DNA of 64,000 nt from Macrothele yani (Eukaryota; Arthropoda; Arachnida; Araneae; Macrothelidae): positions 16,417,515-16,481,514 of the forward strand of contig CM077007.1 in NCBI GenBank assembly GCA_039090855.1. The letters are read 5' to 3'. The notes below the pieces were generated by a model. It was not told the origin of the DNA. It saw only the letters and a program-made list of their open reading frames with translations, and ran no database searches. This document shows, piece by piece, positions 1 through 9,409 of this stretch (position 1 is its first letter; each line of letters starts with the position of its first letter). A program made the translations under genes and the position numbers.

Positions 1-735
1 ACTATCCAACAAAGAAGTAATGTTTCAAATCGGACTCCTTGAAGTAGAGATATTCACAAACATAAGATATACATCTACGCCCCCTGGCGTAGAAACCATG
101 CATTATTTCAAGAAGAAAATGTTCCTAAAAGGTTTGTCGACATGAGTAGCATTGGTCAACAAACAACTTCTTTTTCAATCTATATTTTAGAAGCTCATAT
201 TTTACTGTAAATACATCAGAAGCAAAAATTAACACTTACGCTACCAGGTGGCCAAAGTATTCTTTACCAAAATTTTGAAATTATATGCAAAATATTTTTC
301 ATCAGGAGGTGTATCCGCTGAAGAAAAAAATTTTCAAATCTGAGTTTTAGAAGAAGAATTATCGGGGAAAATGTCATTTACTTTTAAGCCCTCTAGCGGA
401 AAATCTATGCGTAATTTGAAAAAGTAACTATATCTAAAATACTCTTCGACATAAATGGAATCGAAAGTTAAAAGAATTTTTTCAATCGGATGTTTAGAAG
501 CAAATATGTGGAATTAAACGTATTTTTGAATTCGACATCATCAGCATTTACGCCCTCTAGCGGCGAAATTGTACATCGTAAATAAAAACGACATAAAGGA
601 TCGTCATTCACATATTTTAAGCTTCCTAATGCAAAAAGAACTTTTGAAATCAGACTAATAGTTGCAGAGATATCATGGGGACGGACGGACGGACAAACCG
701 GTAACATAAGCACGATCTTTTTTTACAAAAGACGT
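1..735 (+). repeat. CTCF-motif repeat array, right-hand end (modules A-B-C-D)
   Basis: This is the terminal part of a divergent tandem array whose longer relative lies at about 60480-62300 in the same orientation. Four modules are visible, each with a short GC-rich block matching the CTCF core on the reverse strand: 78-90, 238-254, 388-399 and 551-565. Their spacing is 150-163 bp. Each module also carries a conserved phrase of the type TCAAATCGGA followed by GCAGAGATATC. The array ends with a run of GACGGACGGAC and a T-rich stretch (about 680-730) that is repeated almost exactly at 62230-62290. No coding potential is convincing. The window edge truncates the array on the left. Confidence 0.8.
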
Positions 736-3600
736 GCTAAAAACAGAACAATATAGCCAATACATATGTATTGCAAATATTCATTGGAAATTATATCTAT
801 CTGAGAAATGTAAAACGAACTACAATTTAAATGCAGAATTTTTTTTTTAATGTTTGACTTATCCACAGGTTACTACAGTTCGCTGAATTTGAATTCTATG
901 AATATAAAAGCTCACAAGAAACGCAGTGTTCGTTTAAAGATATACCTAAAGTTGTGGGCAAATCATAGGCGCCGACTTCGGGGGTCGAGACACTTGTTGA
1001 ACCCCCAATGATTTTATTGTGGGTTCCTCGAACCCTTAATATTTTTACGAGTATTTCGTGGGGAAAATACACGTACGCATATATGCAAAAATTGTGTTTT
1101 TCGTTATCAGTTCTTCAAGTTTTGTATTATTCATTTCTCATTTACTGCGTATATATAAGTACATATATAGAAAGTGCGTATAGAAATTTACATCTTGGAC
1201 TGTTTATTGTGCTTCAAAAAAGAATTAGTGTTTGTTCGTGCTCATCAAATTTGACGCGATGGACAATACCTCAAGTACCGTTGTTTAAGAGCATTTGAAA
1301 CTGTCTCCTTTATAAAAGAAAATTCTTCGGTTTGTCTGGGTTCCCACAAAATACAAAAGTCTAGCTCCACATACGGAGACGAGGACCTTTTCGAGATCAT
1401 AGAGATAAAGGCGGAAATATGTTGTACAGTTAGTTGACCCACCCTATCTTCGGACTGTTGGGGACCAGGGAGGTTAGAAGAGAGAGCAGATGACATCAGT
1501 CGCCGATGGTGAGACGAAATCTGATCATCTGATTTATTGCGCCCTCCGGGTAGGTCTCTCCAGCACAGGTCTTCAATTCCTGAAGGCCTGTTCTGGAGCA
1601 CAAGTTGATAGCGGCCGTCTCTTACTCTCTGCAGCAGCCCATGAAGGTCAACGAGACTCCCACAGCTTTAGAAAGGCCGTGACTGGCTAATGCGCAATAT
1701 GCACTTACGAAGCATAATTTTGTTTGATTTTTTTTTAGAAAATACTAAATAGTATTTCCATAATTTTTTTGCAAATGTTTAGTTATGTGCATGTATATTT
1801 CAGTCTCATTTTTTCCTGATTGTGCATGTTACACAAATACCTGTAAAGCCTCTTCAAAATTGACGATTTCCCCATAGAGAAGAAGAGAAGCAACCCAAGC
1901 TGGGCATACTGGGCATACACAGCTGATACGAAGTGGAGCACACGGAAAACACAGGGCGTGCAGCTGATGCCATGTCCTCTCCCTTCTAACCTCCTATTTT
2001 AACTCAGAAATCATTTGAAGAAAAAATTGGTTGGCATTTTTAAAATTGGTAAAAACACCTAAAAATAAATTTTACATGTTTCTGTTACTTTTACAAATAC
2101 AATTGAGTTGGAAATTCACACAGAATCTGTGTATTGCTTACAGTAATGTCGCACCCACAAAAGCAAAATAAATGAAATAATTATCTAGAAAAAATATTTT
2201 TCTGTAATTAACTATAATTTGCTTCATTTTAGCATTTCAGCCGTCATATTGTGTCAGATTATCTGACTGAATGAAATTTAAATTAGACTTAAATCCTTTG
2301 AAAAATGTATGAGTAATTCGATTAAAAATTTCTGGAACCCCCGATAGTTTTTCAAGTTGGCGCTTATGGGGAAAATAGTTCGTGTTCATGCACTTGCACG
2401 GGTTGGATATGAATGCTGGTGTGTGTGAAAGATCTATGAATCGGACGCAAAACCACAGCACCGAAATCAGATGAAACAAATAAATGCCACTGCTTTCCAG
2501 TTGGCATTTATTTTAACGTGCTCTTGTCGATTAGAGGCGAATAAGGCGGCAGTCGCAAGTTCCCTTATCCCCAGAGCCAGCCGGTTTCTGAGAATCAGAG
2601 TTACTTCAATCCACTCAACCAATTACGGGAGAGAAGAACGTAGATCCTCTACGACCGAAACGGGAAAAGAAACTTCGTTTAAAATCGTAATTACGTCCTC
2701 CAAGGGGTGCATCTCTGTTGCTGGAACGCTTCTCGGTCATTTTCTGCTTCATTAAGCGAACTCTGTCGCTTCCGGCTGGGAGAAGAGACGCGTTGTTGTT
2801 GCCATTCCAGGGCGAGTCTGCACCCGAAATATTTCTTCTTCTTTTCGATTAAAATTCCGTCCTTTGTTCCGAAATACTTTAAACGCAGCAAATCGCTTAA
2901 TTGGTTTTTCCTCCTGCTTCGTAATTAGACTCGATAAAATTATACGAATTAGAGTAGGTTTCCATTACGTATCTGGCGGATTTATTGCGATTCTAGGCAT
3001 GTGCTACCACCGAGCTACGGACGTGCAGTTTTGCTTGCTGATTAACGTTCAAATCAACCGGGATTTAAAAGAGAAGAGGAAATGCGTGAGAATCACTGCT
3101 TCACGTATAATATTGGTTTCGAAAAAGGGAAAAATTGGAGTCGCTAATGCCAATTTAAACTAAATTTCCAAAAAGACAGCAACAGCCATCTGTAACAAAA
3201 CTGCGGGAGCAAAATTTTCTGATGCTGAATTTTAAAAGCTATCAGGTAGTAAATGAAACACCAGATAAAACAGTCGATTTTTTTAAAGATTCTCCCGTAG
3301 GATTGCTTTCATCCACTTACGAACGATGGGTCCATTAGCGATTCGCGGAAGCTTTATTGAAAACGACAGTGAAGAAGAAAACCCAGAGCAAAGGACCTGC
3401 ATCGCGGCGTTGAGCTCACGCGAAGAAACTGTTGAGCAGACACCCAGAAATAGAACAAATAGGACTTTGAAGACGCGGGTATTTCATATTTTGGAAGCCT
3501 CGTAACACTTCACGCGTCCGATGTATCTGAACAAAGTGGTGCCAATTTTCTGCGATCCCTAAACAAAAATGTTCATACAACGGACGAGGTCTACGTAAAT
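736..3600. other. unassigned AT-rich stretch
   Basis: I see no recognisable gene, transposon terminus or tRNA-like sequence here. Short open frames exist on both strands, the longest about 118 codons at 1245-1601 on the minus strand. None has a recognisable motif or a start context worth calling. It could hold very old repeats that can only be found by library search. Confidence 0.5.
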
Positions 3601-3603
3601 TTA

Positions 3604-3790
3604 AGGTAAAACAATTCCTTTCTCCCTCTCATATTTGTAGTGCCTGTCGCTGGTAATAACAGATCACTTCTATCCCTCTATTCTTTGCTCCATGAGAAAA
3701 GCCATGATAGGGAAGTACAAATCCCCCTGACAAGGATATCCTGCCACTGGGTAGAAACAAGTGACTCAAACTCGTTGCCATTGTTACAGC
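3604..3790. repeat. dispersed repeat, copy 1 (second copy near 29515)
   Basis: This stretch aligns by eye with 29515-29685. Shared landmarks in order are a block near CTCTCTATTCT, then CATGAGRRAAG, then ATCCTGCCACTGG followed by GTAGAAACAA. It has no tRNA-like boxes and no terminal inverted repeat that I can see. It may be an internal part of a SINE or non-autonomous element. The family is not identified. Confidence 0.5.
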
Positions 3791-4167
3791 CCTTTTAGCA
3801 TCATTTTTCTATCAGCACATTTTGACTAACTGCTCTCTTTATTCTATCAGACCATGTTCTTCTAGGTGTCGACCTCTATTTTTTCGTTTGCTTGGTTTAA
3901 ATTCAATGGCAATTTTGGGCAGTCTTTCACTGGTCATTCGTTTTACATGACCAAACTAACGCAATTGTCATTTCTGTATGTCTTCTAAAATTGTTTCTTT
4001 CACTTTCATCAACTCTTTCGTCCTTTCATCCGTTATTTTCTGTCATCTTGACATTCTACACGATCTTCTTAAAGCATCTGTCTCTAAGGCAGTTATCTTC
4101 TTTCTATTCGCTTCTCTTAATCGCCAGGCCTCGTCAATATATAGTGAGATGCTCTTAAAAAATACTA

Positions 4168-5573
4168 CACTGGCAGAAAGTGAAAAAGAACACCAAGAAG
4201 GAGACGTCTGATACCAACGAAATTTATACAGCATGATAACTGAATACAGAGAATAACGTGATCAAAACATGATGGCAAAATACAGCTGTATTTGCTGGTA
4301 AACTGAAAAATAACATTTCCATGTAACATGATTAGTACGAGGTTGAACCGCCATGAACTGGGTCACACTGTGCAATTCTGGCATGGAGTCTGTCGTACAG
4401 ATGTTGGATGTAAGTTTGGGGTTTTGAGTTCCAAGCATCCTCAACCCGGACGCGTAAATCGGGGATTGTCGTGGCTGGCCGTGGAGACTGGATAAGTCGT
4501 TGTTCCATAAAATCCCACACGTGCTCAACGGGGGACAAATCCGGTGAACGTGCAGGCCATGCGAGTTGTCTCACACCCTGAAGTGCATGTTGCGTTGCAC
4601 GTGCCGTGTGTGGGCGTGCGTTATCTTGCTGGGAAACACCACGATGGACCGACCTTACAAAAGGCACAACAACGGGCTGAATGACGTTGTTGATGTAGGA
4701 GATGCGGTTCAACGTACCCGGTAAAAACACTAGTTGTGTACGGGAGTGATAGCTGATCGCTCCACACACCAGGAGGCCAGGTGTAGGCCCTGTGTGTCGC
4801 TGGCGGATGCAAGAAGGGTGGAGACGCATACGGCCATCGGAGGCTCCCAAGCAGAATCTGCTTTCATCGCTGAACACGACAGATCGCCATTGCGTTCTCC
4901 AGCGTAGACGTTGGCGACACCACTGCAGCCGTTCCTGACGGTGGGCTGGAGTCCGAGGTACGCATGCCAGAGACACACGTGCACGTAGTGCTGCATCCAG
5001 TAGACGGTTGCGGATTGTTCGCACGGTCACCTCAGGTGCAACGGCAGCTCGGATTTGCGTCTCAGTGGATGTTCTGCTTGACAACGCCGCTCTTCTTATG
5101 CGTCGATTTGTCCGCTCATCAGTCCGTCTGTGACTCCCGGTTCCACGTCTTCTCGTATGGGAATGTTCCTCGGACCATCTACGCCACCATCGTACCACCA
5201 CCGATACTTCCCATCCAATTCGCTCCGCAATACGACGATACGACCACCCGGCCTCGCGGAGTCCGACTAGACGACCTCGCTCAAAGTCCGATAACTTCTG
5301 AAATCGTGCACGTCTTCCATGTCCAGGCATTGCAGCTTCTTCAGGGTCTTCGCACGTGTCCGTACGCCGACGACTGATTGCATTCACTTCGCCGTACTCC
5401 TTAAACACCACCGACGATAATTTGCATATTATGCCGTGCTGTGGCGTAAGCGCTCACCGATTGGTTCCGAAATTAACATCACACCTACGTAAACTCGACC
5501 CCATTAACATATGCAAATTTCATGATCGTCCACCAATTTCTTCTTGGTGTTCTTTTTTTACTTTCCGCCAGTG
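4168..5573 (-). mobile_element. complete Tc1-like DNA transposon with intact transposase
   Basis: The element has terminal inverted repeats. The left end begins CACTGGCAGAAAGTG; the right end, read inwards on the minus strand, begins CACTGGCGGAAAGTA, and similarity continues for about 34 bp. It is flanked by TA dinucleotides at 4166-4167 and 5574-5575, the target duplication of this superfamily. Length is 1406 bp. It sits inside an older LINE fragment whose two halves resume on either side, so it is the younger insertion. It contains a single uninterrupted transposase ORF on the minus strand. Confidence 0.93.
4332..5411 (-). CDS. Tc1-like transposase, intact, DD(32)E spacing
   Basis: This open frame has 359 codons; the likely start is the internal Met28 (MPGHGRRARF), giving about 332 residues, which suits Tc1-like transposases. 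Residues 35-80 form the N-terminal helix-turn-helix (LSDFERGRLVGLREAGWSYR), and a basic linker follows. The catalytic triad is present: Asp182 in FSDESRF, Asp263 in SQQDNARPHTAR, Glu296 in SPDLSPVEHVWD. Only 32 residues separate the second Asp and the Glu, where classical Tc1 has 34. The protein would bind the terminal inverted repeats, excise the element and insert it at TA. No stop or frameshift is seen, so activity is possible but unproven. Confidence 0.9.
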   Translation of the reverse strand: MVFKEYGEVNAISRRRTDTCEDPEEAAMPGHGRRARFQKLSDFERGRLVGLREAGWSYRRIAERIGWEVSVVVRWWRRWSEEHSHTRRRGTGSHRRTDERTNRRIRRAALSSRTSTETQIRAAVAPEVTVRTIRNRLLDAALRARVSLACVPRTPAHRQERLQWCRQRLRWRTQWRSVVFSDESRFCLGASDGRMRLHPSCIRQRHTGPTPGLLVCGAISYHSRTQLVFLPGTLNRISYINNVIQPVVVPFVRSVHRGVSQQDNARPHTARATQHALQGVRQLAWPARSPDLSPVEHVWDFMEQRLIQSPRPATTIPDLRVRVEDAWNSKPQTYIQHLYDRLHARIAQCDPVHGGSTSY

Positions 5574-5690
5574 TATTATAAATATCCCACTTCCTTTTTC
5601 TGGTTATTTCTTCACTCTAGCAGATTCCATTCACGCGTTTAATAGCTTTTCTTTCCTGTGTAATTCTATTTCCTAATTCTATTTCATCTC

Positions 5691-6165
5691 TACCTTTCCA
5701 AATTAAAATACAAAAGTAGAAAGGGCGCTCTCAGCAATGAACCATATGATTTCAGAAAGAGAATGAACACAGAATCTTCAGATGACCCTTTTCAAATTAC
5801 TTTGGAAGGCTCAGACTTTAACCCACAGTCAGCATGTGATTTATCTTAGGCAAAGAACATAGGCATCGTAATATAAACCCATATAGCAGTAACAATCCAT
5901 GTGAATCGGTGTTATTCTGAATAATGTCACATTTCACCAGTCCCCTCTCTCCTTGCATTTTCTTCTTCATGGTAAGTACACAATTTCTTATGGCATTTTC
6001 ATTACCAACCAGTTATTATTTTTGTTACATGCAAATGTTTTAATATGGAAGAAAATCAGCGTTGAAGACCAGGAAGCAAGATAAAAAAATATACTCAGGC
6101 CACCATGGGGTAATAATACACAATCGTATTAGAATTAAATGATCACCCCCGAAATCACAGTGTAT
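5691..6165. other. unassigned stretch
   Basis: I see no recognisable feature between the LINE fragment and the degraded Tc1 copy. It contains no tRNA-like boxes and no terminal repeat that I can pair. Confidence 0.4.
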
Positions 6166-7052
6166 CCACTAAGGTGCGTCAGAGAGTGCACGTGACAAAG
6201 TCGACCACATGGAGATAAAAGCGGCCGGCCAGGACACGTGAGCCATAGTGCGTAACGTGAGTACAATGGGCTGAGGTAGGTTGGCTTCTCCGACGAATGG
6301 AGGTTTCTGCTCCACAGAAATGACGGGCGGTGGCGGATATGACGTCTGACACACGAGAACCAACAGCCGGACACGCTTGTTGGTCAAGTACAGGCCGGTG
6401 GTGGTAGTGCGCATGTCTGGGGAATGTTTTCCTGGTATGACCTGGGACCTCTGGTACCACTAGAGTGGTCCCAAAACGCCAATGACTACCTGTCCATCCT
6501 CGCTGCACATATTCTTCCCTTCATGTTGGTCGTTTACCCTGGCGGTGATGTTGTACCATGGCAGGGCGCATTACCCCATAGTGTAACATGGGAGGACGCA
6601 TTGCCCCATAGTGTACCATGGCAGGGCGCATTGCCCCATAGTGTACCATGGCAGGGCGCATTGCCCCATAGTGTACCATGGCAGGGCGCGTTGCCCCCTA
6701 GTGTACTAACAGCACAATGCTCTCTGCCATGTCGCTAAGAGGGTACGTCACTGACTCCAGGAACACGATATCGATGTTTCCGTTCTCCCTTGGCCAGCGA
6801 AATCGCCCGACCACAATCCCATTGAGCGCTTGTGGGGTTATTTGGATCGACACGTTCGACGTGCCGACGCACAACCACGTCATCTCCAGGACGTCCGTGC
6901 TCTGCTGCAGTCCGAATAGGGCACGTGCGCCATAAGCAACCTTCCAGGGCATCATTTCCCCATGCCACGCAGTCTCGCCGCTGTCATCCGGGCAAAGGGT
7001 GATTATTCCCATTATTAGGTAGGTGGCCACATTATTCTGATACGACCATGTA
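6166..7052 (+). pseudogene. degenerate Tc1-like transposon with internal minisatellite
   Basis: The plus strand encodes pieces of a Tc1 transposase in shifting frames. A segment reading MFSWYDLGPLVPLEWSQNA begins at 6424 and is followed by a linker with LSILAAHILPFM. The region of the second catalytic Asp lies near 6710-6735 but reads QHNALCHVAKRV, so the Asp is replaced by His, and a stop follows within 12 codons. The C-terminal part reads WPAKSPDHNPIERLWGYLDR (about 6788-6850), with the catalytic Glu kept and 36 residues between the Asp position and the Glu. A terminal-repeat-like end lies near 7020-7052. A five-copy 30-bp minisatellite separates the two halves. The left end is not found. 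Confidence 0.8.
6553..6702. repeat. 30-bp minisatellite, 5 units, inside a Tc1 transposase
   Basis: Five head-to-tail 30-bp units start at 6553, 6583, 6613, 6643 and 6673. The consensus starts GTACCATGGCAGGGCGCATT. The unit on the opposite strand contains CAATGCGCCCTGCCATG, the coding sequence of the NAPCH part of the catalytic DNAPCH motif of Tc1 transposases. The array appears to be an inverted, amplified copy of the sequence that should follow directly (6712-6735). The unit is 10 codons long, so it adds a 10-residue period (PWQGALPHSV) to the plus-strand frame. Confidence 0.9.
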
Positions 7053-7212
7053 TCTGTTAGTACTGTTATATGTAGAGTAAATCTGAAATTTCTATATACG
7101 GCTCGTAAATTACTGCGCAAAATCACTATTCCCAAAAGTTACTGCATAGTCGATTTTGCTATACATATAAGCTTTTGAACAAATCACATCCTGTTGCTAC
7201 CAATATGCACTC
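7053..7212. other. short unassigned spacer
   Basis: This is AT-rich sequence between two broken Tc1 copies, with no feature that I can support. Confidence 0.4.
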
Positions 7213-7670
7213 ATCGTCAAAAAAATAGTTGCACCCAGAAGGAAGCAACGGACAGGAAGGAAACTTGATGTGTAGGTTTGACATCCTAAGACATGGAAAT
7301 GATCTCTGCCACGCATGTGATGCCAGCAATGAGGGGTCGTAGCTGCGTACCTGACCGGCTATATAAGGTCGTCCCATTGCGTGTGCTTGCCAATCTGACT
7401 CGTCTTGAAATGTTTGTTGCATCCTTTTCAAGTGAAGTATGCCTCGGAGAAAAGTTCGGAAGCAATTCGAGAAGTTGGAGGAGTTTCAGAAGTGCCGCAT
7501 CATCGGGCTCCGGGAAGCGGGATGGTCTTATCGCCGTATTACGCGCTTTACCGGTCGTGCGGATATCCCCATAGCACGCTGATAGCGGCGGTGGATAGAA
7601 CAAGGCACGCAGCAGCGACAGGAAGGGTCTGGGAGACTCTTTGGGAGGGACTTTCCGTCTTATGCAAGAG
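7213..7670 (+). pseudogene. 5' end of a second Tc1-like transposon (truncated)
   Basis: A terminal-repeat-like start with AGTTGCACCCAGAAGGAAG (about 7228-7246) is followed by a leader containing GGCTATATAAGGTCG (about 7357-7371), a plausible TATA-type promoter. An ATG at about 7439 opens a frame starting MPRRKVRKQFEKLEEFQK and continuing into GLREAGWSYRRITRF, the first helix-turn-helix of a Tc1 transposase. Stops appear soon after (around 7580), and the element breaks off near 7670 without the DDE domain. The same leader sequence recurs at 8367-8410. Confidence 0.75.
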
Positions 7671-7833
7671 GTTTATAAAGATGAATGTTTTGGAAAATCA
7701 ACAATTTACAGATGACATAAAGAATTCATGGACGGTCGTGAGTCGGCGACTTTAATCGCTGATAATAAAACAAGGTTTTCGTACCACAAAGACTACTCAG
7801 GGTAAGAAACTTGCTGTTAATGCACGATGCTCT

Positions 7834-7895
7834 CTTGCTTTAACGTAATATGAGTAAATAGAGGCCTCTATTTACTCGTATTACGTTAAAACAAG
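7834..7895. repeat. 62-bp near-perfect palindrome
   Basis: Arms 7834-7864 and 7865-7895 are reverse complements over 31 bp with two mismatches and no spacer. The centre is GAGGCCTC. Transcribed RNA would form a long hairpin. It is not the end of any transposon that I can define. Confidence 0.9.
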
Positions 7896-8159
7896 TGAAC
7901 GTTCTTGAATTTATTTCCTCACTGAGAACGTTTGGCAACGGCACCCATATATAAATGTGTTTTTGGAACTCCAACTTGGTCTTTCATCTGATGATGTGCT
8001 CGTAGCGAGCACGAAAGTACTCATGTTATTTTAACCATGTATATATATTTTAACTTTTGTGTGTTTTTAGTTATTAAAGTTTGCCTATAACTGGAACCAT
8101 TCAGCAGGTTTGAACATCGTGCATTAAGAGCAAGATTCTTACAATGAGTAGACTTTAAT

Positions 8160-8700
8160 TGCGCATGGAGTATTACAGAGGTAAACATCAATACAATAGG
8201 TGTTATTATACTGGAAGATAGACACCTATCAGTTAGAGAATTAGAAGAAATGATTCACATTTCCAAATCATCAGTTCATAGAATTTTAACTGAGCTTTTG
8301 GGCATGAAACGAGTTTTTTTCAACTTGGGGTTCTACATTTCTTTTTATGTGCGGTCTAATGCAAGGCCTGACCGGCTATATAAGGTCGCCCCATTGCAGT
8401 TCTGTCGTTCCTTATTTGGAGAAAATGAATGTTAAGTTGCTGCCCTAACCTGCAAATAATCCATACTTGTCACCATGTGACTTCTAGTTATTCCCCGTTA
8501 AAAAAAAATACATTACGGGGACGAAAATTTGAGACTGATCAACAACTTACTGCAGATGCGCAGGGGTGCTTCAACAGCGTTTTAGAAGAAGAATTCCAGA
8601 AGACATTCAGAAAGTGGGAGGAAGTTTGGGACACCTGTACTCAATGCAATGGACAGTATTTAGAAAAAGATTACCTTTTCCTTGATAATTAAAGAACGCA
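8160..8700 (+). pseudogene. degenerate mariner transposase fragments
   Basis: Two blocks of a mariner transposase lie on the plus strand. Block one (about 8220-8335) reads MIHISKSSVHRILTELLGMK, the second helix-turn-helix that binds the inverted repeats. Block two (about 8480-8670) reads LKKNTLRGRKFETDQQL and FQKTFRKWEEVWDTCTQCNG, the C-terminal end after the catalytic core. The catalytic DD(34)D centre is missing. Between the blocks is a piece (8367-8410) matching the promoter-leader of the Tc1 fragment at 7355, so the copy is rearranged. It is non-functional. Confidence 0.75.
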
Positions 8701-8869
8701 TATGTTTTTTTATAAAAAACACTAGCTTTACTACTCGTCTTTACCCGGGATTTAGGCGTTTTAATTTCGTATTCCCTTTTATGTCACTGAAAAAATCGGG
8801 GAAATTAATGCTTGCAAGAACTGATTTCACAAATTCGTTCATTACAAATAATTTATTCATAGTGTGATT

Positions 8870-9399
8870 GTTTCAGCACTTGGCCGTACACAACATTTTT
8901 GGTTTCTCCTTCATCGGCGACAATATATAATTTTGTTGGATCCTTCCAACATGAGGCTGTCCATGTGAGAAGAATCCATCTATCAAATGCAAGACCGTCA
9001 CTTTAAGCGATTGTCCCTGCGATTTATCAATGATGACTGCAAATGCAAGCCGAACAGGAAATTGTAATCGTTGAATGAAAATGGCAAATCCGTTGGAATT
9101 AAGGGAATCCTTGCTCTCGAGTTTGAAGGTCGTTGACGATTAGACGTTCGGCGCTCGTTCGTCTCTTCAGCAGTCTCATTGCTTCGTCTTGTAGCAGTAC
9201 GAAATCGTTGTTCAGCAAGTCGCGCCTCTGTTTCGTCAGCAGTTTTGTTGCTTCGTCGAACACCTTGTTGAGTTTTGTCCGCTTCACGTGCTTGTGATCT
9301 TTCCTCTTCCGATTGCTTGGTTCGTGATATCTTTTGGCGTTTTGGTTTGATTCGTGTTTGATTAAAAATTGGTCTCTTCCTTTTGGGCATTGCTGTCAC
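8870..9399 (-). pseudogene. Helitron-type protein remnant: basic repeat N-terminus joined to PIF1-helicase C-terminus
   Basis: A 133-codon minus-strand frame (9399-8998) begins MTAMPKRKRPIFNQ and has imperfect ~23-residue repeats built on RRSNETAEETNERR. Such repeats are common near the start of Helitron-associated arthropod proteins. In the neighbouring minus-strand frame, overlapping its end and running to about 8870, is a PIF1-like helicase C-terminus: LQFPVRLAFAVIIDKSQGQS, then FFSHGQPHVG. These match the conserved FPVRLAFA...NKSQGQ...SHGQLYVA block (motifs V/VI). The whole helicase body between them is absent. I read this as an internally deleted, frameshifted Helitron derivative. Helitron termini were not found. 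Confidence 0.65.
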
Positions 9400-9409
9400 A
9401 AATATTTGT

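Larger units (their letters stand above)
3835..5690 (-). mobile_element. non-LTR retrotransposon 3' coding fragment, split by a Tc1 insertion
   Basis: Reading the minus strand on both sides of the inserted Tc1 element (4168-5573) gives the C-terminal part of a LINE polyprotein downstream of the reverse transcriptase. The pieces are a segment with DEAWRLREANRKKITALETD, then ALRRSCRMSR, then KELMKVKETILEDIQK, then FGHVKRMTSERLPKIAIEF. This is the tail typical of RTE-like arthropod retroelements. The flanking piece lies at about 5576-5690. The frame is broken by stops and by the insertion, so it is a dead 5'-truncated copy. The exact clade cannot be set without a search. Confidence 0.7.

Noticed and set aside
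2471..3163. Open frames of 66-99 codons near 2.5-3.2 kb as possible small genes
   Set aside because: No recognisable motif, no compositional shift, no splice context and no supporting neighbour.
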